The notes below the pieces were generated by a model. The model was not told where the DNA came from. It searched no databases and saw nothing but the letters and a program-made list of their open reading frames with translations. Source: Syngnathus acus (Eukaryota > Chordata > Actinopteri > Syngnathiformes > Syngnathidae). From it: a stretch of 64,000 bases of DNA. This document shows positions 24,201-38,400 of the stretch, piece by piece; within the stretch, counting starts at the first letter, position 1, and each line of letters opens with the position of its first letter. The stretch is taken from NCBI RefSeq assembly GCF_901709675.1, contig NC_051104.1, positions 3,703,501 to 3,767,500 on the forward strand, in the 5' to 3' direction. The translations under genes and the position numbers were made by a program.

Positions 24201-27200
24201 CAAACTGCACAAGATTCCAGGTAGGTGCCCTCAAGTCTCACTTGCAGCACGTGTTCACACCCCTGTTCTTATGTTTATGACGTGTGCGCAGAGCTGGAAG
24301 GGAAAGACGTGGAAGACCTTTTCATCGCTGTGCTCAGCCCAGACAGCAGCCAGCAACACAACCAATACACGCACACGGGTATGTGCGCTCGCACACACCC
24401 CCCCAGGTGAAAGGCGCACGGTTGACTGCGGCGCGACCCTCAGCAGGCTCCGGCGCATTTCCTCGTCTGGCTCTGCTGAACGGCCTGGCGGGCCACGCTG
24501 CCAACCCGGACAAGTCGGACACCGTGCCGGGGGGTCCGGTCTGCGGCGGCACCCCTTGCCCGCCACAGGGTAATCAGGCGGCGGCAGAGGGCGAGCACGA
24601 CGCCATGTCGACGGCTCAGAGGAGTATGATGAAGTGGGAGAAGGAGGAGGCTCTCGGGGAGCAGGCCACTGTCGCGCCCGTGCTCTACTGCAACACCAAC
24701 TTCCCCCAGCTGAGGGAGCACTACCCTGGTAAGCACGCTCACGCATGCTTCGCAAAGTTGCGGTGATCAAATGAAATTCAAAGGATTGTGGTTGAAATTG
24801 AGTGAATTGCTGTGATTGCCATTGACGCACACTTATGTAGGATACTCGCGCTAAGAGCTGGCGTCGGGCTTAGCACTCTTCTTTGCACGTCTTTGTCAGA
24901 GTGGTCAACGAGAGTCAAGCAGATCGCCAAGCTGTGGAGGAAGGCGAGCTCGCAGGACAGAGCGCCGTATGTGGTGAGTGCCTCGTCGTCCAGATCGCCG
25001 CGCCGGTGCTTGGTCTTGACCATGCCGTGTGGTTTCTCACAGCAACGGGCGCGGGACAACCGGGCGGCTCAACGCATCCACAAGGTCCACATGTGCGGCG
25101 AGCCTCCGAAGCGCACGCATCCATGTCCACCGCCACCCCAGGGGCCCTATGACACCGGCTGCCCGGACGCCGCCGACTCAGCTCTCAGGGATCCGTTCAG
25201 GCCCAGAGAGTCAGAGCAGGAGCAGGAGTGGAGGTTGAGACAGGTGAGTGGGGGCCGCATGGTCGTCAGCATGGGGGGTGGGGGTGCAGTTGTTGTCATG
25301 GTAACCGCGGTGACGACGACGATGATGATGATGATGATGTTACTGCTGCTGACGCTTGTGTGAACGGTGCCGAGCGTCGCTCCCGCCTCCTCTACTAATG
25401 TCTCTGATGTGTCATTGAAAAGGGAGAGGTAAAAGACAGATGGCGAGCCGGTAAGAAGAGGCAGGAAAATACAGATAAAGATTGTCCCTTCCAGGCATCT
25501 GTAGCAGGAGGTGGCAAAGAGGCTCTGGTAAGCTCTCCAGGTGAACCCTTCCTGCCGTCCTGCATCCGTGACCCCCTGAAATCCTCTTCCGGCGTCGTCA
25601 ATGACCGCGGAGCCGCTTGGCTCGCCCCCTCTGGTGGCCAAGCGTCCCCCTCGTCGTCATCCGCATGACTGACCGCCACGGCGGCTCTGCGGTAATCACG
25701 GGGTTGACTTCCCGAGCCGCCGCCTGAGGATTTCAGTCTCATGGCTGCAGGCGTGTTTCTCGCTGAGAGCGGCTTCAGTTCTCGCAATCCCGCCCAGACG
25801 CGTTGAGGTGAAGCTGTGAGCCCTCCGTGTCCGCCACGCGGCTCCTGTCAAATTTTGGGTCGTGGGGATGGGAGGGCTTCTCCACCGGAGAGCAGGACCA
25901 CCTGCCGGGATTGTCTGGGGCTCCACGTCCTGCCTGAGTGATGTCGTGTTCTTGCATGCATGCGCACACTCAAGTAGCTTGGGGTCTTGAGCGCGAGAAT
26001 GGAAACAAGGGTGTCTCTGGCCTGACGTGCGCAATGCCACTCTGTCTTGTCCTCAGCAAATGCGGCAGATGAGCAAACAAATGGCCAAGATAGAAGCCAG
26101 TCAAAAGCTGGAGCAGGTAAAGAGCGAGCAGCAGCTGCTGCTGCAGCAGCAGCGGCAGCTCTTGGCCAATCAGCGGCCGGACGCCTCGCCGGATGCACGC
26201 CCACGTCACCACCTCCTCCAAGGCTCGTCGCTGGCTGATGACGTCTTTCTCAGACCGCAAGCGCCACCGCCTTCCGGATGCTCGTCACTTCCGCACTCCC
26301 CCCGCTCCCCTCACTCCTCCTCCTCCCCCCTCCAGCAGCTCCCCAACTCCCCTCAGATGTTCTCCCCTCCATCGTCCCGTCCGGCCTCTCCCTGGGACCC
26401 TTACAGCAAGCCGGTGGGGACCCCTCGGCCCAGCTCCGTTCAGCACTGCCCCCCCCTCAGCATCTCCCCTGCTCGCGACACCTCAGGGTCTCCAGCGCCA
26501 TCACCCGATTTCAAAGCCTCCGATGCTTCCCGCGCACTTGCACTCCAGTCTGGTAAGCCCCCGCCCTCCTACGCCTGGCAGTAGTGCACCCCATCATCTT
26601 CTACCTCCGAAACTCTCCTCTTTTTTTCCTTTTTCTCATTTTCCCATTTAGGTCCGCAGCACAGCAAAGCAGCTATGAAGAGCCCCCCCTCGGCCTCACC
26701 GGTGTACCACAGGTCTCTGGTCCAAGGGGGCACCTTTAAAGCCCCCATGGCCCCCCAAAACCAGCTGCAGCAGGACACTTTTTGTGTCATGGCGCCCGGA
26801 GCCAGGAGGGAGCCATCTAGACCGGCAGACCTCGGCCTCCCGCAGTCTCAGGACCCCGCCTTTCATTCGGGGATGGGCTCCCCTCGGCGCGGCCCATACG
26901 CCCCTGCGCCAGGCACCCCCAGGTTGGACTGCAACCTCCCAATGGCCCAGTCCTTGGTCCAGCAGTCGTCTTTGCCCGAGGCCTACACCAACCCTTCGAG
27001 CTCGTATCTCACGAACGCCCCGCCGGCGCTACGCCCCGACCACTTGAAGATGGCGAGCGCCTCACCTTCCCACCACGTGTCGGAACCCCATCCCCCCCTT
27101 CCCGTGCACTTCACTCGATCGCCGGGTGGCACCGTGACCTCCGACCCCTACGCCAAAGCTCCTGGGACGCCGCGCCCCTCGCCGGACCATTATGCCCAGC

Positions 27201-30200
27201 GACCCTCCTCCCCCGACCTTCAGAAGCCCCTAGAAGCCCTCGGGCAGACCCTAGTGGAGACCTCGGCTTCTCAACTCATGAGATCTCCGCTCGGCGGGGA
27301 GACAGCGACCCGCAAGCAGGTAACGGCCCCTGCGGCGGGTCGTGTTGAGTTGTGTGTCGCTCGCTCCTGCGTGTCACCTGTCAACCACAACTTTTTGCAT
27401 GACGCGTTGGTTGACAAATTGGCCTGACCAAGGGGACGTTTTTTCATAAAACACGCCAATTTTAGCCTGGGCCTCTACGGCCGTAGTTTGGATGGGTGAC
27501 GTGACACGACATTGAAATAAAGTGGTGGTTGTCATTGTCAGTCGCAGCAGCGGGACTCCTTTGTCGGGACGTCCGGGAGGAGCCTGGCCCTGGAGTGCGC
27601 CGAGACGTCCGAGCACAGGACGGCGGCAGCTCACGTGCGCTCCGGAGCCTCGCCGACCGACGAGACGACAACCGGCGACGAGACTTCGTTGGGAGGACCA
27701 ATGGCCTTGCTCCCGCAGCTCGGCGACTCAGAGGAGAAGCTGAGACAGGTGCGACTGCTCTCCTTTCGGCATGTCGTCCTTGGCCTGCGTGCACTACTTA
27801 TACTGGCCTTGTTAATCATGCCTTTTCAACCACTGGCTTGCACTGCTTGCATGACCTTTCCTCGTAGGACATTTGCATGTTGCTCGTGAGGCAAAAATGT
27901 GCTGCCCGTCACTCAAGTGCTGAATATTGAAATTTTCCAGTGGTACTCGTAGCATGCGGTTGTGAACCGGTTGCCCTACTAGTACAAGAACTAGCACATG
28001 GATGGGAGTGGATTGCAGTACATGGAAAGGCATATCCTGCAATCCACTACCATTTGAGCAACTCCTTGATATGGAGCTTCAGAAGCCACTTCTCCTTCCT
28101 AGTCAGCATACATCCCTACTACATGGGCCTACTTGTGTTCTCACGGCACAATAATGTCTTTCTCGTGCTTAAGTAGAACGAGCGTAGTCACCGTATCGGT
28201 GAGGACAATGTGTGTGCGTGCAAATACGTGGCGACTACTTCAGCGAGATGTCTGACCAGGATGCCGAAACGTCTGCGCTCGTGCAGCGTCAGAGGCTGCG
28301 TCAGCTCATCCTGAGGCAGCAGCAACAGAAGAGCGCCCTGCGGCAGGAGAAAGGGCTACGGGAGGCCGGACCCTCACCATCCATACTTGCTTCCGGTGTG
28401 CCGACACCCCATCGCTGGCCCGACGCGCCACCGAGGGACGCCTTGGGACGGCCTCCGCCGCCTTACCCCGGCACGCCGCATTTGCCGGGAGAACAGCTGC
28501 GAGGTCTGACCTCCACCAACATGGCTCCGTTTCCCCTGCAGAGAGGAATGCCCTTGAGGTGAGAGGAGCGGGGGGGCTCTTTGTTTGTCAAATGCGTGCG
28601 TGTCAGCATGATGAGCGCGTTTGCCGTCTTCAGGTTTTTTCCGCAAGACTCTTTCCCGCGTAGCGACGCCGGAGGAGGAGCTCCTGCCGTCGCCCCCGCC
28701 CAATTGAGGAAGCCGCTTCCCAGTGAGCTGATTGTCATCCGTCCGCTGACCGCCGCTGGCCCGCACCCTCACGCCTTGTCAGGTGAGACGAGTGCTTGAC
28801 GCTTTTGGCTCATGGTGCGTGCGCCGCTAATGGAAGTGTTTTGTGCGAGAGCAGCCGCCCCCCAGGCCTTTCCCGTCCCCTGCGCTCTCCCCGTGCAGCA
28901 ACACAGCATCTTGGGTCAACCCTACATCGAGCTTCGCCATCGCGCTCCAGAGAACCGGCTGAGAATGCCCTTCTCCCCCGCCGCCGAGGAGGCCCCGCCC
29001 GGCACGCGCCTGGGGGAGACTGCGGTCGGCCAGCCTGTGCTCCTGATGGTGCAACTGAACCAGCAGGATCAGCGGAACCTGGTCCACTCTGCGGCGCCGG
29101 CCCTGGCTCAGGGCCATGACGTGGCACTCCAGGGGGCCGAGGGCATCGAGGAGCACTTGGAAGGCGTGGAGTCGGCTGTCAAAGATCTGGAAGACGTGGA
29201 AGTGAAAGACCTAGTTGACCTCAGTCTCAACCTGGATCCCGAAGATGGTAAGAATCGCTGTCTCAAGCCAGTTATTGTTGATTTTGGTTTTTTTTTTTTT
29301 GTGAGGATTTGTATGAGAACGCCGATGTAGACTAAACGCCCAAGATTTGCCTTATTGGGCCTCAACTGAAGGCGAGCGCTTGTCCACTTCAGGCAAAGAA
29401 GACTTGGACCTGGGTCCGAACGACCTCCACCTCGATGACTTCCTGCTGTCGGGGAAGTTTGACCTGATCGCTTACGCTGACCCCGAGCTCAACCTGGAGG
29501 ACAAGAAAGACATGTTCAATGAAGAGCTCGACCTGGGGGAGTCTGTAGGCGAGCTGAAGAAGGTGGCACCCCGAAAGGACAGCCTTGTCGACTCTGCGGT
29601 TCTGGTCAAAGAAGAAAATGAAGAGGGTGTCCAGGCGGATCCTCCAAACCGGTCTGCTCCCCTTCCTCCGCCTCCTCAAAAGATTCCTGGACCGGATGGA
29701 GCCTTTGGACTAACTGCGGCAGCTTCTGGGGCTGAGGCAGCAGGATTGAGCCAGCTTGCCTCCAAGGTAGGCAATAACAGTTCATGAATCCCTTGAATGC
29801 ACACAAACATATTTCCTTGGCACCATTAAGACGGCACCAGAAAATCGCTTTTAGAATAGTCACAGCTTTGGCCGCTGCGCTGCAAATGGGTGAACTTTTT
29901 TCTCAAGTAATGGGCAATGGGTTAAGCCCAAAAATTGCCATGTATGGGTGTGATGTATAAAAAAGTATCATTATTTCCCCTCAGGGCAAGTTGGGGCAGT
30001 CCATTTGTGGTTCTGGGCTTTTGCAGGCCAATGTAAAGGCTCCACCTTGTGCCCTGACCCCGGCGCTGGCTCCAGGTGAATCCCGAGTCAGGATGTGACT
30101 TGTCTCAGCTTGGGAGCGGAACGCAGCTGTGATCCCCATCTTTGTGCTTCTCCAGGTCCGCAGTCCGGCTTCCGGCAGAGCGTGGCGGGACCCTCATCGG

Positions 30201-32388
30201 CTTACCTGGCTCCTCATCCGCCGCCCTCTCGGCAAACTAGCGCTCCTCACGCTCCTCTGGGGCTGCCTCTTGGCTCCGGGCCTCACTCGCTGTCCCTCCA
30301 ACTCTCCCAGCCTTGCCCGCTCATCAGCCCTCAAGCTCAGCCCCTTCAGCCACCGTGCTCCAGAGAGGAAGTGTCTCCTCTGGGCCAGGACCTGAGTCAG
30401 AGCAATGGCAAACGTCTCCTCCTGGAGGAGCAGCCTCTCCTGCTGCAGGACCTCCTGGACCAGGAGCGCCAGGAGCAGCAGCAGCAGAAACAAATGCAGG
30501 CCCTGATCAGGCACAAGTCTACCCCGGAGCCCGGAATCCCGGATCTGGGTGAGCCAACGACCGAGCCGTGACCTATGCACGCGTTTGCTGTCGTGTTGCC
30601 ATGAACGTCTGTGTGTGCAGTGGACTTTGACTCCGTTTCGGACCCCATCATGAAGGCCAAGATGGTGGCTCTGAAAGGCATCAACAAGGTCATGAGCCAA
30701 GGCAGCCTGGGCCTCAACAACATGGTCATCAACAGGTATGAGGGCTCTGTCACGTGACTCTGTGTTAGGGTTCAAGAAACATTCAACCCCAAGAGGCTAA
30801 AATCTAATATCCAACATCCTCACACGCGCAAAAGCGATTGCTGCCATAAAATATTTGAATTTTGGCAAGGCGGGCCAACAGAGGCCTTTCTGACCCTGAC
30901 GGCTCACCGATGATTCTCTCACATGACTGTTTGCTGCTACTGACGCCTTCTAGGTTTCATCAGGCTCCAGCCGCCGCCACTCCTGAGGCCACAAGTCAGC
31001 CCCCTGCTCCAGTGGCCCAGGTGACACCCCCCCACACAAACACACATGGGGATTTTAGCAAGAAACGGATGAGACACATGATTAGCTTTAGCGGGCCACA
31101 CAAAATAACATGTCGGGTGGGATGTGCGCATTTGCCACCAGTAGACACACCAAAATCTCCAAAGTTTGCTAAATCCTGAACCCGGAAGTGTCTTGTCTCC
31201 CGTCAGGGCGCCAACTTGAACGCTCAGCTGGCACGGCCCAACCCACCCAGCCTTGGACCCGGCTTCGTCAGTGAGTTCCTCCCCGTGTTAAATTGTTGCG
31301 ATGCCGCTTTGCTGGTCAGTGACGCCACGCGCCTGCGCGCACGCGCCCCACAGATGACTCTCAGAGGCGTCAGTATGAAGAGTGGTTGGGGGAGACGCAG
31401 CGGCTCCTGCAGATGCAACATCGCCTCCTGGAGGAGCAGCTCGCCGCCCACCGCAAGACCAAGAAGGCGCTGTCGGCCAAACAAAGGACGGCCAAGAAAG
31501 CGGGTCGCGAGCCGGCCGAGGACGACGCCGCCCAGCTACGCTACGTTGTCGAGCAGCAGGCCGCCGTCCAGAAGCAGCTGGAACAGGTCAGCGCTCTTTT
31601 TCAACCGTAACCCTAACCACCGGTCGGCGACTTTCTCAAATGGTGTCTGTTGCGCTTCAGATCCGGAAGCAGCAGAAAGATCACACGGTGCTCATTGAGG
31701 ACTACAGGAGCGGCCAGCGGCAGCAGAGGGCCCCCCCAACGTCACCCCCTGCCGTGCTGCCCCAAAATGCGCCACCTTTACCGAGCGGCGTTCAGAAGGT
31801 CCCCCCCACTTGGTCGGCGCCCCTGATGACGCCCGCCCTCCCGACGGTCCCTCAAGCTCCGGCCACGGTTCCTGGGCTCCCGGTTCCGGCGTCCGGTTTT
31901 GCCTCCGGTGGCATCGGGGGAGCTGATTTATCGGTCCCGACGCCTCAGGTAAACAGACTGGCAATCAAATGACAGTCCAGCCCTAGTTTTTCACCAACCA
32001 GCAACACATCCAAACAGCAATCTTCATAGACACGCGATCTGTTTCTCTGCTCTGTGGCTTCCTGGACTTGACTTGCTTGTTTTGGCTACTCAATTGCACG
32101 GCATGGATTCCAGAAGAGATCGGTGCTTGTTGTGGCGTCGTGTGTGACACATCAGGGCGTGCCTGTATCGTGTAAAAAGTCATCCAAATGTGTGACGTGA
32201 CAAGTAGGGGAGGGCACGAACCGTGGCCAGGTTGCAGACATTCAGTCAGCTTTCCTGTTCCTTCTGCTCCTGTAGGTCAAATTTGATGACAACAACCCCT
32301 TCAGTGAGGGTTTCCAGGAAAGGGAAAGGAGGGAAAGACTGAGAGAGCAGCAAGAGCGACACAGAGTGCAACTCATGCAAGGGGTGAG

Positions 32389-32441
<53 letters not shown>

Positions 32442-35400
32442 TTTGGGGAATGGTTTGCTCTCTTCGTTTATGCAATTTTGTTGGTTGAACATTTTGGGGC
32501 TCTCCTGAAAAGTGACAAAACAAAGCGAAACTCTTGCGCGTCTAAAAGGGTGAACAGCTACAGCAAACATAAAAGTTCTTTTCTGGATGCAATAAAACAT
32601 TTTTTTGGACTCGGGAAAAAAATTTAAAAAAAAGACACACAGCCCTAGCCTGTTTGAGTCCTCCCGGTATTCACGAAATGAAAAGACCAATTGAGCTTCG
32701 CCACCTGCATCCAGCCCAAAGTTCCTTCTACTTGTATGCCTCGGCATCATTTTATTAGGAGTAAGACTGTGCCGCGTTTATTTGGCATGTCCTTCATGGA
32801 ACCTTCTGTCTCAGGTGGAGCGCCATCGGCTGTTGCAGCAGCACAGGCTGGATGCGGACCAGCAAGGCGGAGCACGGCTGTGTCCCGCAGGGCCGGCAGT
32901 CGCCACCGGGTCCCTTGGCCCAGCCCCCGCCGAAGACGCTCTCTCCCAGATAGCCTTCTTCAGTTCCGAGCTGCCCCAGGACTTCCTCCAGTCTCCCCCT
33001 GGCGCCCGACCACCTGCGCCGGGGGCCCAGGCGGCAGTACCGTTCCCTGCGCCCCAGCAGGGCTTTACCGGAGGACTGCACCCGCACGGGGCCGGCATCT
33101 CCCCGGAGCGAGTCGCGAGGGTCTTGCCCTTGGAGGTGGCGCAGACTAAAGCGAGGCCCGCCGAAAGTCCAGCTCAGGTCCGCCCGTTGGGCACCCCTCC
33201 GACGCCGCCCAGTCAAGCCGCTCAAGGCCATCATCCGTTCAGCCCCGACTCGGCCTTCTCCTCGCCATCAACCGCCCTCTGCGCCCCCTTCTCCTCGTCC
33301 TCCCTCTCTCAGCTCTACGCCGACATCCTGCCCGATGACGGCCCCAAAAGGAAAAAGAGGAGCAGCGTCAACCGGGACGGTGGTGCCGGGACGCCGCTGT
33401 ACGCTCACTCTGACAACATCGCAGACTCGGCCGACACGTCCTGTTCCACCCCCGCACGGGGCGGCGCCGAGCCGACTGACTCTAACTTTCCCTCGTCGGC
33501 TTTGGCGCCGTCCTTGGAGCTGGAGAGGCAGCTGTCTGTGTGCTCGACGGCCCGGGAGAGAGGCGCTCTCACGGGCGCAGACCGTCCGAAAGGCCTCCTG
33601 CGCGGGAGCCGCGTGGAGGTCAAGGTGGGTCATGGCACCTGACTTAATCTTACGTGTCCCCCAGCCGCGTCTTTTAGAACAACTCGGCCAGTTCAGACTG
33701 GATGGCCTATACATCCACCTTAATCTTTCCTGTGTTTCCCCGCAGGAGGAGCGCGAGGAGCAGGGCGATCCGGTCCAGTCGCAGTGCGCCTCCCCTCTTC
33801 ACGACCCCGGGAAGGAGCTCCTCCGCCACCTGCTCAGAGAAAAGGCCTCGCCCCATCAGACGCCATCGCCCGGCACCCACGGCCCGCTCACCATCTCTGG
33901 CGAAAGCCTGCGCTCCGAGGATGAGGACGGCGGCGCATTCCACGACAACGTGTCGACGTACGCTCTGATCTCAGACGTCCTGGACTCGTCGACCAGCAAG
34001 AAGCTCTGCAAGCGAGCGGCTGCGCGGCCCGACAAAGACAAAAATCTGAGCAAGTGCAAACGGAGGCGACGAGAGGACGAGGACGCTCTCGACTGCTCGT
34101 CTTCTCCCTCGGAGCGGTCGGTGACGCACCTCACGCAGGTCAGCTGGCAGCAGGCTACCTTCATTTGTCATTTGCATTACTCAGAAAGACGAGGATTCCG
34201 AACGATGGGATGCTCTGCAGCCGCTTGTTTGGAATTGGAAGAAGCGCGGCCGGATTTGTAATGTTACTTTTTGGTGCCCTCAGCTCTCGGCGCTGCCCCT
34301 GATGGAACCCGTTCTGGTTCTGGACCTGAGCCCTTTCCCCCCGTACGGCAGCTCGTCTTTGGGCCGAGTCTCCAGGTTGAGCGGCTCCTTCGGCAATGCC
34401 TGCCTGGACGGAGTGGCCGACTACTACGCGCAACTGGCGTGCAAGGTAGGAGGAAATTCTGGGGCGCTCCAATTTTTGATTCGAGGGCTGGCTGTGCAAA
34501 CACCACAGTTGTTTGCAAAAACATAGCGTTATTTATTGATCACGAGTGCTCATGCTAATGGCTAACAGCGGCAATCCAACAACTTCCTGGACTCGGTTTG
34601 GAACAAAAAATAGATAACGCAAGTCACACGATTCATTTGTTGGGCAAATTTGCTTTGCTACTTCCATCGTCCAAACAGCAGAAAAAAAGCCCAAAGTTGT
34701 TTTCTGTGGAAGTTGACGCTGCAAGTTAATGATAGTGTAAGATTGTTTTGTGTCCGTAGAAATAGCAATCATTGCCTCTGTTCTGTACAAGTGATTTGGG
34801 CGAAAAGCCAAATGCGCGTCTTCCATATGTAACATTTGCAGAACATCCTGGGAAACCCCCCCACCCCTCCGGCCTCGCTGCCGCCCACCCCCCCTCCGCA
34901 GAAGCTGCTCAACGGCTTCGCCACAGCGGAGGAAGTGAGCAGACAGGACAGCGAGCGCACCGCATCTTGCGATGGTCCAAAATGCGGCGGTGGTGCCGTG
35001 GGGCCTGACCTCGCCCCGTCCGGTGCGCCAGTCAAATCCAAGGGCGAAGCGCTCCGGCGGGCCGCCCGGACTGCCGACGTCGATGTGCCCGCTTCCCTGC
35101 CCACGCCGCCCCACAACAATCAAGAAGAGCTACGGTGACGCCAGCTGCCGCCGGCCTGGCCCGCTCGCGGGCACCTCGCTCACTCTGCCTCTTTTGTCCA
35201 ATCAGCATCCATGACTCGTCTCCGTGCGGCAGCCCGGACGGCTTTGTTCCATCCTCGTCCCCCGAGAGCACGGTTGACGCCGAGGTCAGTAGGTATCCCG
35301 ACCTTTCGTTCGTCAAGACGGAGGCCCTGTCCCCCTGCCCGTCGCCACCGATTCCCATCGTGCCCTGCTCCTGGGGCAAAGGTCGGTCCTGCGGAGCGTC

Positions 35401-38400
35401 ACCGACGGCTTCCCGTCCCGCGAGCCGTTTCCCTTGGACTCATTTGTGCCACTGGCTTTTTTCAGGCTCTGCGCTGAAGCGGGAAGTCAAGACGGAGGCC
35501 GGTCAGCAGGCTCCTCCCTCCTGCTCCGACGCAGATCTGGTTCCCATCGCCATCACCTTGAACTCGACCGCCTCGCAGGTGTGCCCCTTTCGAGTCGTCC
35601 TTTGACGCTCGCTGCTTTCCTCTGACGATGCGGCTGTCTTTCCAGAATGTTCTCAGAGTTATGGCAGCGGTGGCAAAGCTGCTGCGGTTGCCCGCCCCCA
35701 TCAACTACCAGCTGAGTCGCGCTTCGCTCGTCCCGCCCGCCCTGGTGGCCGGAGTCTCGGTGCCGCTGCCTCAGGTGCCATTCCGCTCCGAGCGCATAAA
35801 TGCACTCGTCTGCTTTTACTCAGTCATGCACGTTTGCCTCTGTAGGCCTCAGCAAGCAGCATGCAGCAGAGGACAGTGCCACCAACTGGTCTGTATGCTT
35901 CCTTTTGTATGCGTGCGTGTGTTATCACGTGACCTCTCAAGTAGCCTTTGGTCCAGGTGCCAGGTTGGACTCGATCCAACACAACGTGGGCAGCGCTCCC
36001 GCCGTCTCCATCCCGCCGTCGTGTGGCTTCTGCAAAGTGTTGCTGGGCAACGGAGTCCGCAAAATCCAAGAGGCCAAGCAGGTAAGATGCTGTCCAAACA
36101 GCAGTTTTGATGCCAGGCCAGTAGCTAGCCAACTATTCCAGCAAAAATGACTGACTGATACCAAAATCCAAGACCTTTCTAAAAGCACTGTGGTTAAACG
36201 TTAACTGCAACTCGACTGCATTTCAGAAATGTACTGAACCAGACTAAAAAAAACAAAATCATACCTCTAAAGGGAGCTGGCGTCATACTTTAAAAATCCA
36301 AGTTCAAACTGTCAAACTTTTTAAGTAGAACTACAACTACTGATGACTAATCATATCTTGTGTCGTTTGCATTCAAGCCTTTTTCAGGAATAATTGCCGC
36401 TTGTTGTGACAGTCACAGTGTTCATAAACAATTCTGACCGATGTAATTCAATGTTGGAAAATATTTGACTCTGATGAAGTCCGAGCTCGACATGCTTGAA
36501 TGCAACTCAGCGGCCACCGAAGGATGACTGGCCACACGTGTTGTCTGTTGTTTGTTGCAGGAGGGTGGATCCAGTCTGCTGTTCTGCAGCCCCACCTGCT
36601 CGGCACTCTACTCGTCCGGACCAAAGGCGGCAGAGGTGAGGCGGGGTGTGGCGCCCGAATGCGAGCTGCGATGGGCTGACGAGCCATGACATCATGTCTA
36701 CGTTGTTGTGCCCCCAGTGCGCCGCTCCGCTCCATCCTCAACACCGCTACGCCAACAACATGTCGTCCTTCGCCGTCCACGCGCTCCCCGCCACACCACT
36801 GACCCCCTCCCGGACTGCCGCCGCCTCCCCGCCCCCCCGCTTCCCTTCTGCTTCTGCCATCACTATGGAGACCAAACCCCGCCTGGACGGCCTCAAGGTG
36901 GGAAAAGTTTTTGGCACGGCACTCTGCCGGCTCACCAGGCCCCGCTAACCCTGAAACCTAACCCCATGTCTATGGTGCGTTGGGTAATTGCGCAATGTTC
37001 TTATACAATACGAACGCTGCTGTTTCGTTGCCTCCAATGTCATTTTGCTGTCCGCGTTTGACAGGTGAAGGTGAAACTAAAGCCCCACCCCCACGCCTTC
37101 TCCGAGGCTGACTGTCAGCGCGCTAAGCGAACGAAGAGTTTGCGCTGGCGCCGCTGGAATGTCAACGTGGCTCTGACCAGGTGAGCGGCGCCGTCGCGTC
37201 ACCCTCTCACAATCCTACGTGAAAGGTGTGCGTGTTCACATTTTGACACCGGGGTATACCCACTCTAAGTCCGACGCTGGTTTAGACACGACGAGATGCC
37301 GCGTAACAGTAAAACCGTCCGACCCCATCGTGCACCTTTTCAAATCATGGCACGCGACATTTGATGCACCGGGCCTCAAGCCGTCTCCTCCGCAGCAGGG
37401 GCCCCGTTTCCGACAAGGCTGTCGCCGTGCCGACCGAGGAGGAAGCGGATGTGTTGTTGAAGAAGCTGGGGGCGTGTCTTCGGCCCGACCCCTTTCCCGC
37501 GGACCAGCGCAGGTGTTGCTTTTGTCACCAGCAGGGCGACGGAGAAACCGACGGAGCCGCCAGATTGCTCAACCTGGACTTGGATTTGTGGGTACGTGTG
37601 CCCCGTGCAGTATCATCGCGCTCGTCACGCGCCAGCGCCGTGACGACACGGTTGCACTTTGCCCCCCCAGGTGCACCTGAACTGCGCTTTGTGGTCCAGC
37701 GAGGTGTACGAGACTCAGGCGGGCGCTCTGATCAATGTGGAGTTGGCGCTGCGCCGGGGTCTGACGCTGCGATGCGCCCATTGCCAGCAAACGGGCGCCA
37801 CCAGCGGCTGCAACCGGCTGCGCTGCACCAACACCTACCACTTCACCTGCGCCATCAGGGCACACTGCACCTTCTTCAAGGTAAGAAGGAGAGTAGAAGC
37901 TTGGCAAGCATTGAAGCAGGAACGTCTCTCCCCATCACGCATGGAACAAAAAAAAAAACATTCAGATAAGAACTGAGACGATGCGCGTCCTCTTACCCTG
38001 TGGCCAAGCTCGAACCGGCGGCAAAATGTGTCTTGTGGGTGTGTACAGGACAAGACCATGCTGTGCCAGCTACACCGGCCCACGTTGTCAGGCCCGCCCC
38101 CCGAGCCCTGCGCATGGCCGCGCCACCCCTACGACTCGGAGCTGCGCTGCTTCGCCGTGTTCCGCCGTGTGTACGTGCAGCGGGATGAGGCGCGGCAGGT
38201 GGCGGCCATGGTGCAGCGCGGCGAGCAGCGGCACAGCTTCCGCGTGGGAAGCCTTCTCTTCTGCGCCGTGGGCAGGCTCCTGCCGCGCCAGATGAGCGCC
38301 TTCCACGACCGTACCGCCATCTTCCCCGTTGGCTACCACGCCAACCGCATCTACTGGAGCATGCGCCACAGCAACAGGTAATGCGCGCACGGTGCTTGTA

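Larger units (their letters stand above)
27542..37180 (+). other. kmt2c: kmt2c exons 37-61: long disordered co-activator region
   Basis: Exons: 27542-27748, 28287-28558, 28634-28782, 28855-29247, 29393-29766, 29985-30075, 30156-30548, 30621-30735, 30954-31020, 31207-31270, 31354-31586, 31661-31948, 32276-32383, 32815-33624, 33746-34138, 34284-34445, 34842-35134, 35206-35381, 35466-35578, 35646-35774, 35846-35888, 35957-36081, 36561-36635, 36718-36897, 37065-37180. Conserved marks: [56 protein letters not shown]-type acidic block, [81 protein letters not shown] and [14 protein letters not shown]. The region holds LxxLL-like motifs and is mostly disordered. Confidence 0.88.
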
